Positions 1 through 7,550 of a DNA stretch of 64,000 bases are shown here, piece after piece. The first letter of the stretch is position 1, and each line of letters starts with the position of its first letter. Below the pieces are notes generated by a model. The model was not told the origin of the DNA and did not search any database. It was given only the letters and a program-made list of their open reading frames with translations. The stretch is taken from contig OZ255620.1 in the NCBI GenBank assembly GCA_965276665.1, forward strand, positions 1,922,001-1,986,000. Reading direction: 5' to 3'. This DNA is from CAWGJC01 sp965276665. Lineage in GTDB: Bacteria; Pseudomonadota; Alphaproteobacteria; Acetobacterales; Acetobacteraceae. A program made the translations under genes and the position numbers.

Positions 1-687
1 CTTGATGACGACGCGGGTTTCGCGCAATCCCTTCGCCCGCGCGGTGCGCACGTAATCCTGGTCGAGTGCGGTGAGCATCGCGCTGCGCGTATGGCGCATC
101 AGCACGGCGGCCGTCGCGCTGCCGAGCACGAAGGCGGGCATGATCGTGGTGGCGAGGGATTGCTTCCAATCCTCGCCGAGCGGCACGTAGCCCGATGGCG
201 GCAGCCAGCCGAGATGCACCGAGACCAGCAGGATGAGCATGATGCCGAGCCAGAAGGGCGGCACCGACAGGCCGCCGAGCCCGATCACGTTCACCAGGTA
301 ATCCCAGACGGAGTTGCGCCTCACCGCCGAGATCACGCCCGCCGGCACACCGATCAGCACCGCGATGACGAAGCCCATCGCCGAGAGCTGCAGCGTCACC
401 GGGAGCTTCTGCTCGAGCAGTTGCAGCACCGGCTGGCCGATGCGCCAGCTCTGGCCGAGATTGCCGTGCGCCATGTTGCCGACCCAGTGCAGGTACTGGA
501 TCGGCAGCGGCCGGTCGAGCCAGAGCTGCGTACGGATCTGCGCGATCACCGCCGGATCCTGCTCCTCGCCCGCCATCACCAGCGCCGGATCGCCCGGCAT
601 GAGCTGCTGCAGCAGGAAGACGAGCATGCTGACCAGGATCAGCGTGGGAATGATCTGCGCCAGCCGCCGGCCGAGATATCCGCGCAC
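1..687 (-). CDS. ABC transporter permease, DppB/GsiC type (C-terminus cut by window edge)
   Basis: Inner-membrane permease of a peptide/nickel-type ABC importer. The minus strand reads from a GTG at 687 for 229 codons to the window edge, beginning MRGYLGRRLAQIIPTL and continuing with the family's LMPGDPA segment, LWLDRPLPIQYLHWVGN and the membrane segments VTLQLSAMGFVIAVLIG and VPPFWLGIMLILLVS. The last visible part, DYVRTARAKGL, is the EAA-loop region that contacts the ATPase. It starts 10 bases after the stop of the solute-binding protein gene with a GGGAGCGG ribosome site, so the two form one operon. The remaining permease and the ATPases should lie beyond coordinate 1. The start codon is chosen from the RBS and the family N-terminus. 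Confidence 0.88.
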   Translation of the reverse strand, partial: MRGYLGRRLAQIIPTLILVSMLVFLLQQLMPGDPALVMAGEEQDPAVIAQIRTQLWLDRPLPIQYLHWVGNMAHGNLGQSWRIGQPVLQLLEQKLPVTLQLSAMGFVIAVLIGVPAGVISAVRRNSVWDYLVNVIGLGGLSVPPFWLGIMLILLVSVHLGWLPPSGYVPLGEDWKQSLATTIMPAFVLGSATAAVLMRHTRSAMLTALDQDYVRTARAKGLRETRVVIK

Positions 688-697
688 CGCCCGCTCC

Positions 698-2221
698 CTA
701 ATGCGTCATCGAGAGATTCTGGAGGCGGATCATGCCGTCCGGCACCGGGCGGAAGCCGGTGAGCCTCGCGGTCATGCCGACGATGTTGCGCGGTATCCAG
801 AGATAGATGATCGGATCGTCCTGCACGACCTGCTGCCACATCTGGCCGTAGAGATTGCGGCGCTCCGCGAGGTCCGTCACGGCGCGCGTGCGGTCGAGCA
901 GATCGTCCACCGTCGCGTTCGAATATCCCGCCTGGTTGTTCGAGCCGCCGGTGTGCAGGAAGCTGTAAGTGTTGCCGTCGGCGTCGGGGCGGCCGGACCA
1001 GGCGATCAGATAGGATTGGAAATCGCCGCGATCCTCGGCATCGAGCGAGGCGGCGAATTCCATCATGTTGATGTGCAGATCGAAACCCGCCTCCTTCTCC
1101 ATCGACTGGATGACCTCGGCCGCCTGCTGCAGATCGGGACTGTTCGGCACGGTCATGCTGATCGGCACCGGCAGCTTGAGGCCGGTTTCCTTGAGCAGCG
1201 CCTGCGCGCGCGCGACGTCGCGCGCCGGCGGCTGGATCGAGGAGACGAAGAACGGGCTGGACGGCGGCACCGCCTGCGCGGTCGGCTCGAACATGCCCTG
1301 ATAGACCACCTGGATCAGCGCATTGCGGTCGATCGCGAGCTCGAACGCCTTGCGCACGCGCGGGTCCTGCCCGAGCGGCGTCTTGGCCCGCGCGCCGTTC
1401 GCCACGTTGATGGTGATGCCCTGATAGCCGAGCGCGTCTGACGTCACGATGCGCAGCTTCGGGTCACGCTGCAGCTCGGCGACGTCGGAGGGCGCGACCT
1501 GCTCGGAGAGATCGATGCTGCCCGCCTGCAGATTGGCGCGCCGCACCGAGCTGTCCGGCAGGATGCGGTAGATCACGCGGTCGAAATGGATCGCATCCTT
1601 GTTCCAGTAATCGGGAAAGCGTTCGAGGGTGATGTGGTCCTGCGCCACCCGCTCGCCGAACCGGAACGGCCCGGCGCAGACCGGGTGCAGCGCGAAATCG
1701 GCGCCTTCGCTCGCGGCGGCCTTCGGCGCCACGATCATCCCCGCGCGATCGGTGAGCTGGGCGAGAAACGGCGAGGACGGCGCCTTCAGCACCACGCGAA
1801 CGGTCAGAGGATCGACCACGTCCACATGGTCCATCGCGCTGATCTCGCTCTTTCGGAAGCTGCCCGGCATGGTGAGGTGGCGCTCGAGGCTCGCCTTCAC
1901 CGCGGCCGCATCCATCGTCTCGCCATCCTGGAAGGCGACGTTCGGCCGCAAATGGATGATCAGCGTCTTCGGATCCGCCCAGGCATAGCTGGTGGCGAGC
2001 TGCGGCACGATCTGCAGCTTCTCGTCAACGTCGAACAGCTTGTCGCAGAGGCCGGCGAACACGATCCGGCCGACATAGGTGCGCGCGGTGGTGGGATCGA
2101 GCGCGTCCGGATCCTCGCGCAGGCCGATCCGCAGCGTGGCGGGAGACGCCGTCTGGGCCTCAGCCCTGGAAGCGGCGATGAGGGCCACGGCGCCGAGCGC
2201 GATCAGAAGCATTGGGCGCAT
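698..2221 (-). CDS. ABC transporter substrate-binding protein, family 5 (DppA/OppA-like)
   Basis: Periplasmic binding protein of 507 residues for peptides or similar small solutes. A signal peptide is visible (MRPMLLIALGAVALIAASRAEAQ). The mature part follows the SBP_bac_5 plan: LRIGLREDPDALDPTTARTY near the start, HLRPNVAFQDGETMDAAAV, then CAGPFRF and FPDYWNKD, and a C-terminal lobe with SYLIAWSGRPDADGN. It lies directly upstream of a DppB-type permease in the same direction, which supports an importer operon. The ligand cannot be read from sequence; family 5 proteins bind peptides, nickel, opines, glutathione and others. ATG 2221 is taken as start because it gives a complete signal peptide. 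Confidence 0.9.
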   Translation of the reverse strand: MRPMLLIALGAVALIAASRAEAQTASPATLRIGLREDPDALDPTTARTYVGRIVFAGLCDKLFDVDEKLQIVPQLATSYAWADPKTLIIHLRPNVAFQDGETMDAAAVKASLERHLTMPGSFRKSEISAMDHVDVVDPLTVRVVLKAPSSPFLAQLTDRAGMIVAPKAAASEGADFALHPVCAGPFRFGERVAQDHITLERFPDYWNKDAIHFDRVIYRILPDSSVRRANLQAGSIDLSEQVAPSDVAELQRDPKLRIVTSDALGYQGITINVANGARAKTPLGQDPRVRKAFELAIDRNALIQVVYQGMFEPTAQAVPPSSPFFVSSIQPPARDVARAQALLKETGLKLPVPISMTVPNSPDLQQAAEVIQSMEKEAGFDLHINMMEFAASLDAEDRGDFQSYLIAWSGRPDADGNTYSFLHTGGSNNQAGYSNATVDDLLDRTRAVTDLAERRNLYGQMWQQVVQDDPIIYLWIPRNIVGMTARLTGFRPVPDGMIRLQNLSMTH

Positions 2222-2250
2222 CGGCGGCCTCCAGATTTCCGTCCTGTGAA

Positions 2251-3297
2251 CTATCCTCCGGCGTGCTGCATCTGCGCAAGCGGCGCTTGGCCCCGCTGGT
2301 CCCGCTTTGCCGCCGCGACGGCATCGGCGAGCCGGCGGACCAGCGCCGGCACCCCGTCGCCGCTGACGCTGGAGACCAGCATCACCTCCTGCCCGGAGGC
2401 GCGGGAGAGGGCCGCGCGGCGGGACGAGGCTTCCCGCGCGGCCATCGCATCGTTCTTGTTGAGCGCCAGGATCTCGGGCTTGTCCGCCAGGCCGCCGCCA
2501 TAGGAGACCAGCTCCTCCCGCACGGTGCGCCAGGCACGCACCACGTTGCCCGCCGCCCCGTCCACCAGATGCAGCAGCACGGCACAGCGCTCGACATGGC
2601 CGAGGAACCGGTCGCCGAGCCCGGCGCCTTCATGCGCGCCCTCGATCAGGCCGGGAATGTCGGCGATCACGAACTCCTCCGAGATCGAGGGCCGCACCAC
2701 GCCGAGCTGTGGATGCAGCGTGGTGAAAGGATAGTCGGCGATCTTCGGCCGGGCCGCCGAGACCGCGGCCAGGAAGGTGGATTTGCCGGCATTGGGCAGG
2801 CCGACCAGCCCGACATCGGCGATCAACTTGAGCCGGAGCCAGACCCAGCGCTCCTCGCCCGGCCAGCCTTTCACCGCCTGGCGCGGCGCGCGATTGGTGC
2901 TCGACTTGAAATGCGTGTTGCCGAACCCGCCATCGCCGCCGCGCAGCAGGATGATGCGGCGCCCAGGCGCGTCGAGATCGGCGAGCAGGGTCTCGCGATC
3001 GCCGTCGAGGATCTGCGTGCCGATCGGCACCGCGATCACCACGGGCCGCGCCGCCGCCCCGGTACGGTCGCTGCCGGCGCCGTTGCCGCCCTTCGGGGCG
3101 CGGAAATGCTGCGTGTAGCGAAAGTCGATCAGCGTGTTCAGATTCTCCACCGCCTCGAACACGATATCGCCGCCACGCCCGCCGTTGCCGCCATCCGGGC
3201 CGCCGAACTCGATGAATTTCTCACGCCGGAAGGCCACGACGCCGTCGCCGCCATCGCCGGACCGGAGATAGATCTTGGCCTGATCAAGGAATTTCAT
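2251..3297 (-). CDS. obgE: Obg-family GTPase ObgE/CgtA
   Basis: Essential ribosome-associated GTPase (348 residues) acting in 50S maturation and stress control. The glycine-rich Obg fold fills residues 1-158 (KIYLRSGDGGDGVVAFRREK, GGPDGGNGGRGGD). The G domain follows with G1 GLVGLPNAGKST (163-174), G3 DIPGLIEGAHEGAGLG and G4 NKND, then a short C-terminal tail. Length is normal for alphaproteobacterial ObgE. It stands downstream of rplU and rpmA, the conserved order in most bacteria, but a strong terminator-like hairpin separates it from rpmA, so its expression may depend on read-through or its own promoter. Confidence 0.97.
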   Translation of the reverse strand: MKFLDQAKIYLRSGDGGDGVVAFRREKFIEFGGPDGGNGGRGGDIVFEAVENLNTLIDFRYTQHFRAPKGGNGAGSDRTGAAARPVVIAVPIGTQILDGDRETLLADLDAPGRRIILLRGGDGGFGNTHFKSSTNRAPRQAVKGWPGEERWVWLRLKLIADVGLVGLPNAGKSTFLAAVSAARPKIADYPFTTLHPQLGVVRPSISEEFVIADIPGLIEGAHEGAGLGDRFLGHVERCAVLLHLVDGAAGNVVRAWRTVREELVSYGGGLADKPEILALNKNDAMAAREASSRRAALSRASGQEVMLVSSVSGDGVPALVRRLADAVAAAKRDQRGQAPLAQMQHAGG

Positions 3298-3326
3298 CGC
3301 CGCTCTCCGTCAAAACCCCGGCCAAC

Positions 3327-3353
3327 GAAAAAGGGCCGGCATGCGCCGGCCCT
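3327..3353 (-). terminator. Rho-independent terminator between rpmA and obgE
   Basis: Read on the minus strand, the arms AGGGCCGGC and GCCGGCCCT enclose a 4-base loop and are followed by TTTTTCG. This is a canonical intrinsic terminator just after rpmA. It would uncouple or attenuate obgE from the rplU-rpmA transcript. Confidence 0.8.
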
Positions 3354-3376
3354 TCGGCAGCCCGCGAAGGGCGCCG

Positions 3377-3646
3377 CTATTCGGCAGCGGCGGCGAGCGG
3401 CGCCACGGAGACATAGACACGCCCCTCGGCCTTGCGCTGATAGGTCACGTGGCCGTCCACCAGCGCGAAGATGGTGTGATCGCGCCCGAGCCCCACATTG
3501 GCGCCCGGCTTCCACCGCGTGCCGCGCTGGCGGATGATGATGTTGCCGGCGATGACCTTCTCGCCGCCGAACTTCTTGAGGCCGAGGCGCCGGCCTTCGG
3601 TATCGCGGCCGTTGCGCGACGAGCCGCCGGCTTTCTTATGGGCCAT
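3377..3646 (-). CDS. rpmA: 50S ribosomal protein L27
   Basis: Large-subunit protein L27 (89 residues), whose N-terminus reaches the peptidyl-transferase centre. MAHKKAGGSSRNGRDTEGRR and GNIIIRQRGTRWKPG are diagnostic. The C-terminus ends in an alanine-rich tail. An AAGGAGAGAG ribosome site precedes ATG 3646, and rplU lies 32 bases upstream in the usual operon order. Confidence 0.98.
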   Translation of the reverse strand: MAHKKAGGSSRNGRDTEGRRLGLKKFGGEKVIAGNIIIRQRGTRWKPGANVGLGRDHTIFALVDGHVTYQRKAEGRVYVSVAPLAAAAE

Positions 3647-3678
3647 CTCGCTCTCTCCTTCTCAGCCGGTTTCGCGTC

Positions 3679-4065
3679 TTACGCCGAGGCGCCATTGGTC
3701 GCGCCGTTGCCAGTGATCGCGCCGTTGCCAGTGATCGCGCCGTTGCCAGTGGTCGCGCCGTTGATCGTGCCGATCCGCAGCACGGTGACGTGCTGGCGGT
3801 GCCCGTTCTTCCGGCGGCTGTTCTGCCGGCGGCGCTTCTTGAAGATGATGATCTTGTCGAGCCGGTCCTGCGCGATGATTGTGGCGCTCACCGAAGCGCC
3901 CTCCACCACCGGCGCGCCGAGCGTGACCCCCGCCTCGTCGCCGACCGCGAGGATGTCGGTGAAGGTGATGGTCGCCCCGGCCTCGCCGTCGAGCTTCTCC
4001 ACCTTCAGCACGTCGTTGGGGGCGACGCGGTACTGCTTGCCGCCGGTGCGGACCACTGCGAACAT
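3679..4065 (-). CDS. rplU: 50S ribosomal protein L21 with repetitive C-terminal tail
   Basis: L21 (128 residues) binds 23S rRNA in the large subunit. The core is plain (MFAVVRTGGKQYRVAPND, IIFKKRRRQNSRRKNGHRQ, VTVLRI) and ends near residue 100. It is followed by about 25 extra residues built from the hexapeptide AITGNG, encoded by three 18-bp units. Bacterial L21 is usually close to 103 residues, so the tail is an addition. It is first in the rplU-rpmA operon; the start ATG at 4065 matches the family. Confidence 0.96.
   Translation of the reverse strand: MFAVVRTGGKQYRVAPNDVLKVEKLDGEAGATITFTDILAVGDEAGVTLGAPVVEGASVSATIIAQDRLDKIIIFKKRRRQNSRRKNGHRQHVTVLRIGTINGATTGNGAITGNGAITGNGATNGASA
3703..3756 (-). 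repeat. 18-bp minisatellite inside the rplU 3' end
   Basis: Three tandem copies of an 18-bp unit (gccgttgccagtgatcgc on the plus strand) at 3703, 3721 and 3739, the third with one change (gtg atc to gtg gtc). Degenerate part-copies flank both sides. On the coding strand each unit specifies A-[IT]-T-G-N-G. The unit length keeps frame, so copy number can vary without breaking L21. Confidence 0.9.
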
Positions 4066-4223
4066 TCTTCTGCCTCGCGATGGCCGGCTGCCCGGCCATC
4101 CTTCTTATGGGTATGGGGCGGCAGGGACACCCCGGCCGCCGGGACGCGGGATATAGAGCCCCCTCCCTCCTGCCGTCAACTCGATTGCGGCCCGCGTCCT
4201 CGTTGCCTATAAGCCCCGGTCAC

Positions 4224-4313
4224 GGAGGGGTGCCGGAGTGGTCGATCGGGACGGTCTCGAAAACCGTTGTACGTGCAAGCGTACCGTGGGTTCGAATCCC
4301 ACCCCCTCCGCCA
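4224..4313 (+). tRNA. tRNA-Ser(CGA)
   Basis: A 90-nt class II tRNA. The acceptor GGAGGGG pairs with CCCCUCC, followed by discriminator G and an encoded CCA at 4311-4313. The anticodon arm reads ACGGT-CT-CGA-AA-ACCGT, giving CGA. A long variable arm (TGTACGTGCAAGCGTAC) and the T-loop GGTTCGAATCC are present. The region just downstream carries gene fragments and mobile DNA, so this tRNA may have served as an integration site, but no second copy of its 3' end was seen. Confidence 0.96.
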
Positions 4314-4435
4314 AATGGCAGCGCGGATTGTTGATTTAATTGATAGATTCTGGATGGGTTGTTTTCGGCCCACACTCAGGCGCACACCTCAGCGATCAGA
4401 CGGTCGCGCCGGGTCGAGGCTGAGGCGCGCGATAT

Positions 4436-5113
4436 TCAGTGCACGTGCGCCATGTCTTCTTCTTCCTCGGGCAGGTTTTCAATGTCGCCACCCGCAAATG
4501 TAGTGGGGAGACCGTACTTGCTCAGAACGTTTCCCTCAGTGGCTGCCAGCTTTCCCACCGCGTAACAGAGAGCAGCGACTGGCATAACATGGCGCTTGAC
4601 TCCTCTCACCGCGGCGGTTTGGCTGACGGTTCGGCTGGTCATCCAAATGGACCCCAGCTTGTGAGCCTGTGCAAATTCCATTGCGCATTGCCACGAAGAG
4701 GACTGCCGCGGTTCGCGATCAGACCATTTTACCTCTACAGCCCATATTGGCTTCTGCGTCGTCAAGTTCATTCGGACGAGATCGATTTCACCCTTCGCCC
4801 ATAAAGCGAACGCCAGCTCCCGGAGTATGGGCGAGTGGAGGTATTGGGTCACGATAGCAGTTTCGGCCAAAGCGCCCATCGCGTCGTCATCCGGAGAGTT
4901 TACCGGGCCAAATAGGGCAGCTCGCATGGACGGGTTGACGAGGTAGACCTTGAAATTGCGTTCTCGTGTGAGCCGCTTGGCTCCGGCGTCAATCCGACGG
5001 AGCCGGACAATTAAAAAGGCGGCCTCCAGATACTGGAGATATTTGTCAATCGTAGGCTTGGAGATTCCAGAGTTTTGGTGGTTATCTGCATGAATTAGTG
5101 AACCGGCTCTCAA
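4436..5113 (-). pseudogene. 5'-truncated DUF4143 (COG1373-type) ATPase remnant
   Basis: The readable 225 residues match only the C-terminal half of AAA-type ATPases carrying DUF4143. Visible are a winged-helix-like start (GISKPTIDKYLQYLEAAFLI), the DUF4143 signature with KVYLVNPSMRAALFG, then ETAIVTQYLHS and the nuclease-like strand GEIDLVRMNLTTQKPIWAVE. The P-loop ATPase domain that should precede is absent. The sequence becomes unrelated near 5100, where a plus-strand gene begins. I infer a 5' deletion caused by insertion of neighbouring mobile DNA. GC content is lower than in flanking core genes. Confidence 0.65.
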
Positions 5114-5178
5114 ATCGGTGCGGTTTGGAACCGGGCACCGCTATCCACCGATCGCACCCCGCCGACTACACCAAAAGC

Positions 5179-5664
5179 ATGCCCAGCCGTCGCACCACCG
5201 CCCCCGCCGCTCCCGCGATCCACGCCGTCGCCAAGCCGGCCCGCGGCCGGCCCCGCAAGGGCGAGGTCGACCCGGACGCCATCAGGGCGCTGGCCGCGTT
5301 GGGCTTGAATGCCACCACGATAGCGGCGCGGCTGGGCCTGTCCCGGAGGACACTGTTCGAGCGCTTGGCTGAGGATCCGGTCGCGCGCGCAGCATACGAT
5401 GATGGCTTGGCCGATCTGGTGACCACCGCGGGCGCAAAGCTCAGGGAGCTTATCGAGGGCGGAAACGTGACCGCGATCATTTTCGCGCTCAAGTGCAAAG
5501 GGGGGATTTTTGACGCCACGCGAGGCTTCACCGGCACTCGGGGAGGGCGCCCGGTGCTTGAGGCAAGCGTGGTCTACAACGGTGCGGCGGAGCAGCGGGC
5601 GCTCCGTGAACGGCATGCGCTGGCGCTCGAGCACGGATCGGATCAGGGTGACGACAACGATTGA
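5179..5664 (+). CDS. HTH protein, phage terminase small-subunit-like
   Basis: A protein of 161 residues starting MPSRRTTAPAAPA. It has a basic linker (ARGRPRKGEVD), then a helix-turn-helix: IRALAALGLNATTIAARLG and LSRRTLFERLAEDP. Next comes a helical stretch (AYDDGLADLVTTAGAKLREL) and NVTAIIFALKCKGGI. This layout resembles the small terminase or HTH proteins of prophages, where the C-terminal helices mediate oligomerisation. No large terminase or other phage gene is nearby, so it is probably an orphan of a decayed prophage or island. ATG 5179 is preferred to the upstream in-frame ATG at 5098, which would read through the truncation junction. Confidence 0.55.
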   Translation: MPSRRTTAPAAPAIHAVAKPARGRPRKGEVDPDAIRALAALGLNATTIAARLGLSRRTLFERLAEDPVARAAYDDGLADLVTTAGAKLRELIEGGNVTAIIFALKCKGGIFDATRGFTGTRGGRPVLEASVVYNGAAEQRALRERHALALEHGSDQGDDND

Positions 5665-5717
5665 CGTTGTCGTCCGGCATGCGCCGATTACAGCGGCGGA
5701 CATCGTCTTCGTCTGAC

Positions 5718-6758
5718 TAGAGCATGACGCGATTTGACGGAATCGGGATTCCCGAATCGGGGGATGTCTGATTCACCCTCCATGCTGGAGCGGAGGCCAG
5801 CGTGGATGACGGCTCCCTATTCGGTGGATTTTTGATCTCGGGCGCTGGCGCGGAAGGCGGCGGGCGAGACGCATCGCGAGATCGCGGTGGCGCTGCGGAT
5901 CAGCCCGTCGTGCGTCTCCAAGTGGGTGCGTCGCCAGCGGGAGACGGGCTCGTTGAAGCCGGACAAGATCGGCGGCCGCAAGCCGCGAACGCTATCGGGC
6001 GAATGCGCCGAGTGGCTTCGCCGGCGGGTGGCCGCCGGCCCGGTCACCTTGAGAGGGCTGACGGCCGAGTTGGCGGACCGGGGGATCAAGACCCAGCCCC
6101 GGGCGGTGGGTGTTCCTGCACGCCGAAGGGCTCAGCTTCAAAAAAAACCCTGCTGCCGGAGGAGCAGACGCGGCCTGACGTGGCCCGCCGGCGCGCGCGG
6201 TGGAAGGCTTACCAGAGCCGGATCGCACCCTCGCGCCTGGTGTTCATCGACGAGACGTGGGTCAAGACCAACATGGCGCCTCTGCGCGGCTGGGGACCTC
6301 GAGGCAAGCGCCTGAAGGGCCATGCGCCCTACGGCCACTGGAAGACCCTCACCTTCATCGCCGCTCTGCGCCACGACCGCATCGACGCGCCCTTCGTCAT
6401 CGACGGACCCATCAACGGCGAGATGTTCCTGCTCTATGTCGAGACCCAGCTCGCCCCGACTCTGTCACCAGGCGACGTCGTCGTCATGGACAACCTGGGC
6501 AGCCACAAGGGCAAGGCCGCGCGGGCCGCCATCAGAGCCAGAGGCGCGCACCTCATCTTCCTGCCGCCCTACAGCCCCGACCTGAACCCGATCGAGCAGG
6601 TCTTCGCAAAGCTCAAGCACCTCATGCGAAAAGCCCAGCCCCGCAGCGTCGAGGCCACCTGGCGACGGGTCGGCGAACTGCTCGATCTCTTCAGCCCCAC
6701 CGAGTGCGCCAACTACCTCGCCAACTCCGGCTATGGTTCCATGTGAACGAGTCCCGTC
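5718..6758 (+). mobile_element. IS630-family insertion sequence, inactive copy
   Basis: Carries one broken IS630-type transposase gene. The left edge is placed at TAGAGCAT (5718), a terminus shared with the two MITE copies and with a deleted IS630 remnant at 41750. The right edge is unclear: the next TAGAGCAT at 6760 starts a MITE in the same orientation rather than an inverted terminus. IS630 elements insert at TA, and both edges begin with TA. Confidence 0.65.
5806..6746 (+). pseudogene. IS630-family transposase, broken by a stop and a frameshift
   Basis: From ATG 5806 the frame reads MTAPYSVDF, hits TGA at 5833, then continues SRALARKAAGETHREIAVAL, the HTH domain. Near 6107-6110 the frame is lost: RAV should be followed by WVFLHAEGLSFKKTL, but that sequence is in another frame, as expected from a 2-base deletion. 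The DDE catalytic domain is then intact: FIDETW, VVMDNLGSHKG and SPDLNPIEQVFAKLK, ending ECANYLANSGYGSM. An A7 run at about 6141 could allow -1 slippage, but it lies after the point where family homology changes frame, so mutation is the simpler explanation. Confidence 0.85.
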
Positions 6759-6861
6759 CTAGAGCATGTTCCGTTCGCATTCGCTCGCTCCACAGGCTCT
6801 AGCTCTTTGCTTGGCGAGCATCTTTATCCGCTCGCGCGAATCCGTTCGAACGGATGATGCT
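6759..6861. repeat. MITE-like repeat, copy A (overlaps puhB 3' end)
   Basis: About 103 bp, closely similar to copy B at 31581-31688. It begins CTAGAGCATGTTCCGTTCG; its far end reads CCGTTCGAACGGATGATGCT and then diverges where copy B has ATGCTCTAG. It supplies roughly the last 34 codons and the TAG stop of puhB. Confidence 0.85.
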
Positions 6862-7550
6862 TCAACCATTGCCGAATGTCGGACGGACGATGTCACATCC
6901 GCAGGGGCTCGCCCGAGCATGGCCTGAACAGACTGAGCCGGAACAGTGGCGCCGGCCGCCGCCTCCCGCGCGCGCTGCGCGGCGGCGGCGATGGCGCGGC
7001 AGAGCGGGGCGGCGATCGTGGCGACGCGCGGCACGTCGCGCAGCATCGGCTCCGGCGCGCCGAACCGCCACGGCCGCACATGCGGCCACAGCTTGCTGAA
7101 GCCGATCCGCTCTCCGGGCCACAGGCGGAGCGCGATGTCGCCGACATGGTCGTCGCGCACGCGCAGCCCGGCGGCGGCGATGCGGTGCAACGGCAGCGAC
7201 AGCGTCGCCGGCAGGGCAAGGCCGAACTGCATGACGATGCGCTGGTCGGTCACCGTGTAACGCGTAGTCCGCCCGGTCGCCCAGGCGAGCGCGAGCAGGA
7301 TCAGCAGGGCGCCCGCGCCGGTCAGCGTGCCGGGGACCGCGGCGCGCAGCGCGGCGAGGCGGCCGAGCTGCTCGAACCGCGTCTGCACCATGTCGGCCAA
7401 CGTCAGCAGCACGAAATATCCGGCGACCAGCCGCACATGGAAAACCCGCAGCGCGACCGACCGCCAGCCCGGCGCGCCGCGCCAGATCACCCGCTCGCCC
7501 GGCACCAGCCGCACGGGCTTCGGCACCCCCCATGATTTCGCGGCGCTCAT
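6759..7550 (-). CDS. puhB: Photosynthetic complex assembly protein PuhB, with repeat-derived C-terminus
   Basis: PuhB assists assembly of the reaction centre (and RC-LH1). The protein starts MSAAKSWGVPKPVRLVPGE at ATG 7550, overlapping the puhA stop by 4 bases (ATGA). It shows GERVIWRGAP, a membrane segment (GTLTGAGALLILLALAWATG), YTVTDQRIVMQFG and RLWPGERIGFSKLWPHVRPW, all typical of PuhB with its PH-like domain. The family usually ends near 215 residues; here the frame runs to 263, and the last ~34 residues are encoded by a MITE copy whose terminal TAG is the stop. The native 3' end and any downstream puhC/puhE/acsF are missing. Whether the extended protein works is unknown. Confidence 0.85.
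   Translation of the reverse strand: MSAAKSWGVPKPVRLVPGERVIWRGAPGWRSVALRVFHVRLVAGYFVLLTLADMVQTRFEQLGRLAALRAAVPGTLTGAGALLILLALAWATGRTTRYTVTDQRIVMQFGLALPATLSLPLHRIAAAGLRVRDDHVGDIALRLWPGERIGFSKLWPHVRPWRFGAPEPMLRDVPRVATIAAPLCRAIAAAAQRAREAAAGATVPAQSVQAMLGRAPADVTSSVRHSAMVEASSVRTDSRERIKMLAKQRARACGASECERNML

Noticed and set aside
4224..5100. tRNA-Ser 3' end duplicated as an att site
   Set aside because: No second copy of the GGTTCGAATCC-CCA segment was found downstream.
6130..6150. A7 slippery site as the reason for the IS630 split frames
   Set aside because: Family homology has already switched frame about 30 bases earlier, so programmed slippage at A7 would not restore the conserved sequence.
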